Below are positions 6,447-8,182 of a stretch of DNA of 8,182 bases, piece by piece (the stretch's first letter is position 1; each line of letters begins with the position of its first letter). The notes under the pieces were generated by a model. The model saw only the letters and a list, made by a program, of their open reading frames with translations, was not told the origin of the DNA and did not search any database. Location: assembly GCA_003558415.1 (NCBI GenBank), contig PWLT01000440.1:1-8182 (forward strand), in the 5' to 3' direction. This DNA comes from Hyphomicrobiales bacterium (lineage in GTDB: Bacteria; Pseudomonadota; Alphaproteobacteria; Rhodobacterales; Rhodobacteraceae). The translations under genes and the position numbers were made by a program.

Positions 6447-6492
6447 CCTTTCCCCGGGGGCTCATGCCGGGGGCGCGCATATAGGAGAGGAG
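6447..6492 (+). promoter_or_regulatory. Possible SD-masking hairpin before the Do protease gene
   Basis: The Shine-Dalgarno region is purine-rich (6483-6492, ending AGGAG six bases before ATG 6499). CCTTTCC (6447-6453) can pair with GGAGAGG (6484-6490) over seven positions with one G-U pair. Inside this, CCGG at 6454-6457 can pair with CCGG at 6467-6470. A competing, GC-richer hairpin pairs CCCCGG (6452-6457) with CCGGGG (6467-6472) and leaves the SD free. Such switching could be temperature-dependent; this rests only on base pairing seen by eye. Confidence 0.35.
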
Positions 6493-6498
6493 TTCACG

Positions 6499-8013
6499 AT
6501 GAGATCCCAGCCCGCAACCCGACCCGCGGCGAAGGCCGCCGCTCTGCCCGCTGAGACGGCCGCGAGACCACGGCTGGCGCGTCTGATCTGGGTGCTTGCG
6601 CTCGGGCTCGCGATCGCCCTGGCACGTCCGTTGGTGGCGGACGCGCAGTCTGCAGATACGCCGGGCAGCTTTGCCGATCTCGCCGAAAGCGTCAGTCCGG
6701 CGGTGGTGAACATCACCACCTCGACCACCGTGGCCGGTGCGACCGAGGGGTTCCCGATGGTCCCCGAAGGCTCGCCCTTTGAGGAGTTCTTCCGTGATTT
6801 CCTCGATCGCGAAAACGAAGGCGAACGCCCCCCCCGCCGTGGCCAGGCGCTAGGCTCGGGCTTCGTGATTACCGAGGACGGCTTCATAGTCACGAACAAT
6901 CACGTGATCGACGGGGCCGACGAGATCACCATCGAGTTCTTCGACGGGCTTGAACTGGCCGCCGAACTCGTGGGCAGCGATCCGCTCACCGACATCGCGC
7001 TGCTCAAGGTCGAGCATGACGCCGAACTGCCGCATGTGCCCTTCGGCAACAGCGCGGATTCGCGCGTGGGCGACTGGGTGATCGCCGTGGGCAACCCGCT
7101 GGGGCAGGGCTTTTCCGTCTCGGCCGGGATCATCTCGGCAAGCGGGCGCGTCCTGCAGGGCGGTTATGACGACTACATCCAGACCGACGCCGCCATCAAC
7201 CGGGGCAATTCGGGCGGGCCCCTGTTCAACATGGATGGTGAGGTGATCGGCGTGAACACTGCCATCCTGTCGCCCACCGGGGGCTCGATCGGCATCGGCT
7301 TTGCCATGTCGTCCGAGGTCGTCACCCGCGTTGTCGATCAACTCCAGGAATTCGGTGAAACCCGTCGCGGCTGGCTCGGTGTGCGCATCCAGGATGTCAC
7401 CGCCGAGATCGCCGAGGCGATCGGCCTCGACGAGCCGCGCGGTGCACTGGTCACCGACGTCCCGGAAGGCCCGGCGGCCGATGCCGGTGTGCAGGCGGGT
7501 GACGTGATCATGCGCTTTGACGGTATCGAGATTGCCGATACCCGCCAACTGGTACGCCGGGTTGGCGAAGCGGCCGTGGGCCGCGAGGTCGAACTGGAGG
7601 TGTTCCGCGATGGCGACATGGAGGTGATTCCGGTCGTTCTGGGCCGGCGCGAGCTTGCCGAGGGCGCTGTTGCGCCCGAGGAGGAGCCGCAAGTGCCCGA
7701 AGAGCCCGCCGAGGCGGAGATGCTGGGGCTCACGCTCACGCCGCTGGATGACGAGCTGCGCGAGGAGCTCGGGCTTTCCGAGGGCGCGCAGGGACTCGTC
7801 GTGCGCGATGTCGAGCGCACCAGCGAGGCCTGGGACAAGGGGCTGCGCCCCGGTGACGTGGTGACCGAGGCCGGTCAGCGCCCGGTGACCAGTGTCGGCG
7901 ACTTCAACGAGCGTATCGAGGAGGCGCGCGAGGCCGGACGGCGAACCCTTCTGCTGCTCATCCGCCGCGATGGCGAGCCGCGCTTCGTCGCGATCCCGGT
8001 CGAGGAGGACTGA
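6499..8013 (+). CDS. degP: Do/DegP-family periplasmic serine endopeptidase
   Basis: This is a trypsin-fold protease and chaperone that degrades misfolded envelope proteins. The 504-residue product has a long basic, Ala-rich N-region, a hydrophobic core (about 28-43) and a likely signal peptidase site after Ala49 (ADA-QS). The catalytic triad is visible: His135 in TNNHVI, Asp165 in LTDIALLK and Ser238 in GNSGGP. A loop with FEEFFRDFLD (94-103) precedes the protease core, as in Do proteins. Two PDZ domains follow, about 291-383 (GWLGVRIQDV; AGDVIMRFDG) and 407-502 (LGLTLTPL; PGDVVTEAGQ), joined by an acidic Pro-rich linker (389-407). Two PDZ domains exclude DegS, which has one. DegP versus DegQ/MucD cannot be settled from sequence alone, so the symbol is approximate. 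The start is supported by AGGAG at 6488-6492. The gene ends before a strong terminator. Confidence 0.95.
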   Translation: MRSQPATRPAAKAAALPAETAARPRLARLIWVLALGLAIALARPLVADAQSADTPGSFADLAESVSPAVVNITTSTTVAGATEGFPMVPEGSPFEEFFRDFLDRENEGERPPRRGQALGSGFVITEDGFIVTNNHVIDGADEITIEFFDGLELAAELVGSDPLTDIALLKVEHDAELPHVPFGNSADSRVGDWVIAVGNPLGQGFSVSAGIISASGRVLQGGYDDYIQTDAAINRGNSGGPLFNMDGEVIGVNTAILSPTGGSIGIGFAMSSEVVTRVVDQLQEFGETRRGWLGVRIQDVTAEIAEAIGLDEPRGALVTDVPEGPAADAGVQAGDVIMRFDGIEIADTRQLVRRVGEAAVGREVELEVFRDGDMEVIPVVLGRRELAEGAVAPEEEPQVPEEPAEAEMLGLTLTPLDDELREELGLSEGAQGLVVRDVERTSEAWDKGLRPGDVVTEAGQRPVTSVGDFNERIEEAREAGRRTLLLLIRRDGEPRFVAIPVEED

Positions 8014-8040
8014 GCCCGCGCACCATCGGGCCGAAACATC

Positions 8041-8072
8041 GAAGGGCACCCCCGCGGGTGCCCTTCTTGCTG
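8041..8072 (+). terminator. Rho-independent terminator after the Do protease gene
   Basis: GAAGGGCACCC (8041-8051) pairs perfectly with GGGTGCCCTTC (8056-8066): an 11-bp stem with a four-base CCGC loop, 27 bases after the stop codon. The + strand tail TTGCTG is only modestly T-rich. On the minus strand the stem is followed by GATGTTTC, so it might also stop the convergent gene, but the + orientation fits better. Confidence 0.85.
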
Positions 8073-8078
8073 TGGTGC

Positions 8079-8106
8079 CTGACCCTGCGGCGTGCCCGGG
8101 GGTCAG
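8079..8106 (-). other. Second hairpin, overlapping the end of the convergent gene
   Basis: CTGACCC (8079-8085) pairs with GGGTCAG (8100-8106); inside, CGG (8088-8090) can pair with CCG (8096-8098). It overlaps the putative minus-strand stop codon (8103-8105). With the hairpin at 8041-8066 it forms a double-hairpin divider between converging genes. No T-run follows on the minus strand (AGGCACC), so I do not call it a terminator by itself. Confidence 0.45.
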
Positions 8107-8182
8107 CCGGTGCGGAAATCATAGGCGACGATGCCGAGCTGACGCGCCGCGTTGAGCGAGAGCAACCCGCTGTCGAGCCCCA
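8103..8182 (-). CDS. C-terminal fragment of an unidentified convergent gene
   Basis: Reading the minus strand from the window edge gives about 26 codons ending LNAARQLGIVAYDFRTG and a TGA whose complement is at 8103-8105. The sequence composition is protein-like, and the position just past a terminator fits a gene converging on the protease gene. However, at least one other minus-strand frame is also open over this short length, so the frame is a judgement. I do not recognise the family and the fragment is too short to assign a function. Confidence 0.4.
   Translation of the reverse strand, partial: GLDSGLLSLNAARQLGIVAYDFRTG

Noticed and set aside
6479..6484. CATATA as a -10 box for the Do protease gene
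   Set aside because: It would put the transcript start inside or beyond the ribosome binding site, and no -35 lies upstream in the G-run.
6850..8049. 399-codon minus-strand open frame opposite the Do protease gene
   Set aside because: Antisense shadow; it would also begin within the terminator hairpin.

Overview
The window is a strongly G+C-rich chromosomal segment of an alphaproteobacterium. Protein style and gene order (rpiA, gor, hflK-hflC, a DUF2065 gene, then a Do-family protease) point to Rhodobacterales, possibly a marine or salt-adapted member because several extracytoplasmic tails are very acidic. This taxonomic call is inference from memory; no search was run. All seven readily identified genes are on the + strand. 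Nothing looks mobile: no IS, phage, CRISPR, tRNA or rRNA.

Layout. 2-1288: 3' part of murJ, the lipid II flippase, cut by the window start. 1408-2196: rpiA, ribose-5-phosphate isomerase. 2357-3712: gor, glutathione reductase, with a textbook Shine-Dalgarno. The two spacers flanking rpiA carry related copies of a short GC-rich motif just past the preceding stop codon. 3713-4022: a 310-base gene-free stretch holding a long inverted repeat and a short direct repeat. 4023-6345: hflK, hflC and a 64-residue DUF2065 membrane protein, linked by 1- and 4-base overlaps and surely translated from one mRNA. 6346-6498: a spacer with potential stem-loops, one of which could cover the next ribosome binding site. 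6499-8013: an exported Do/DegP-type serine protease with two PDZ domains. 8041-8066: a strong terminator hairpin. 8103-8182: probable tail of a convergent minus-strand gene.

How it fits together. rpiA and gor belong to carbon/redox metabolism: the pentose phosphate pathway supplies NADPH that glutathione reductase spends. The hflKC-DUF2065-degP block is envelope protein quality control: HflK/HflC form the SPFH cage around the FtsH membrane protease, and the Do protease degrades or holds misfolded proteins in the periplasm. I see no wholly new system. The best leads are non-coding: the inverted repeat before hflK, the possible SD-masking structure before the protease gene, and the repeated motif after murJ and rpiA.
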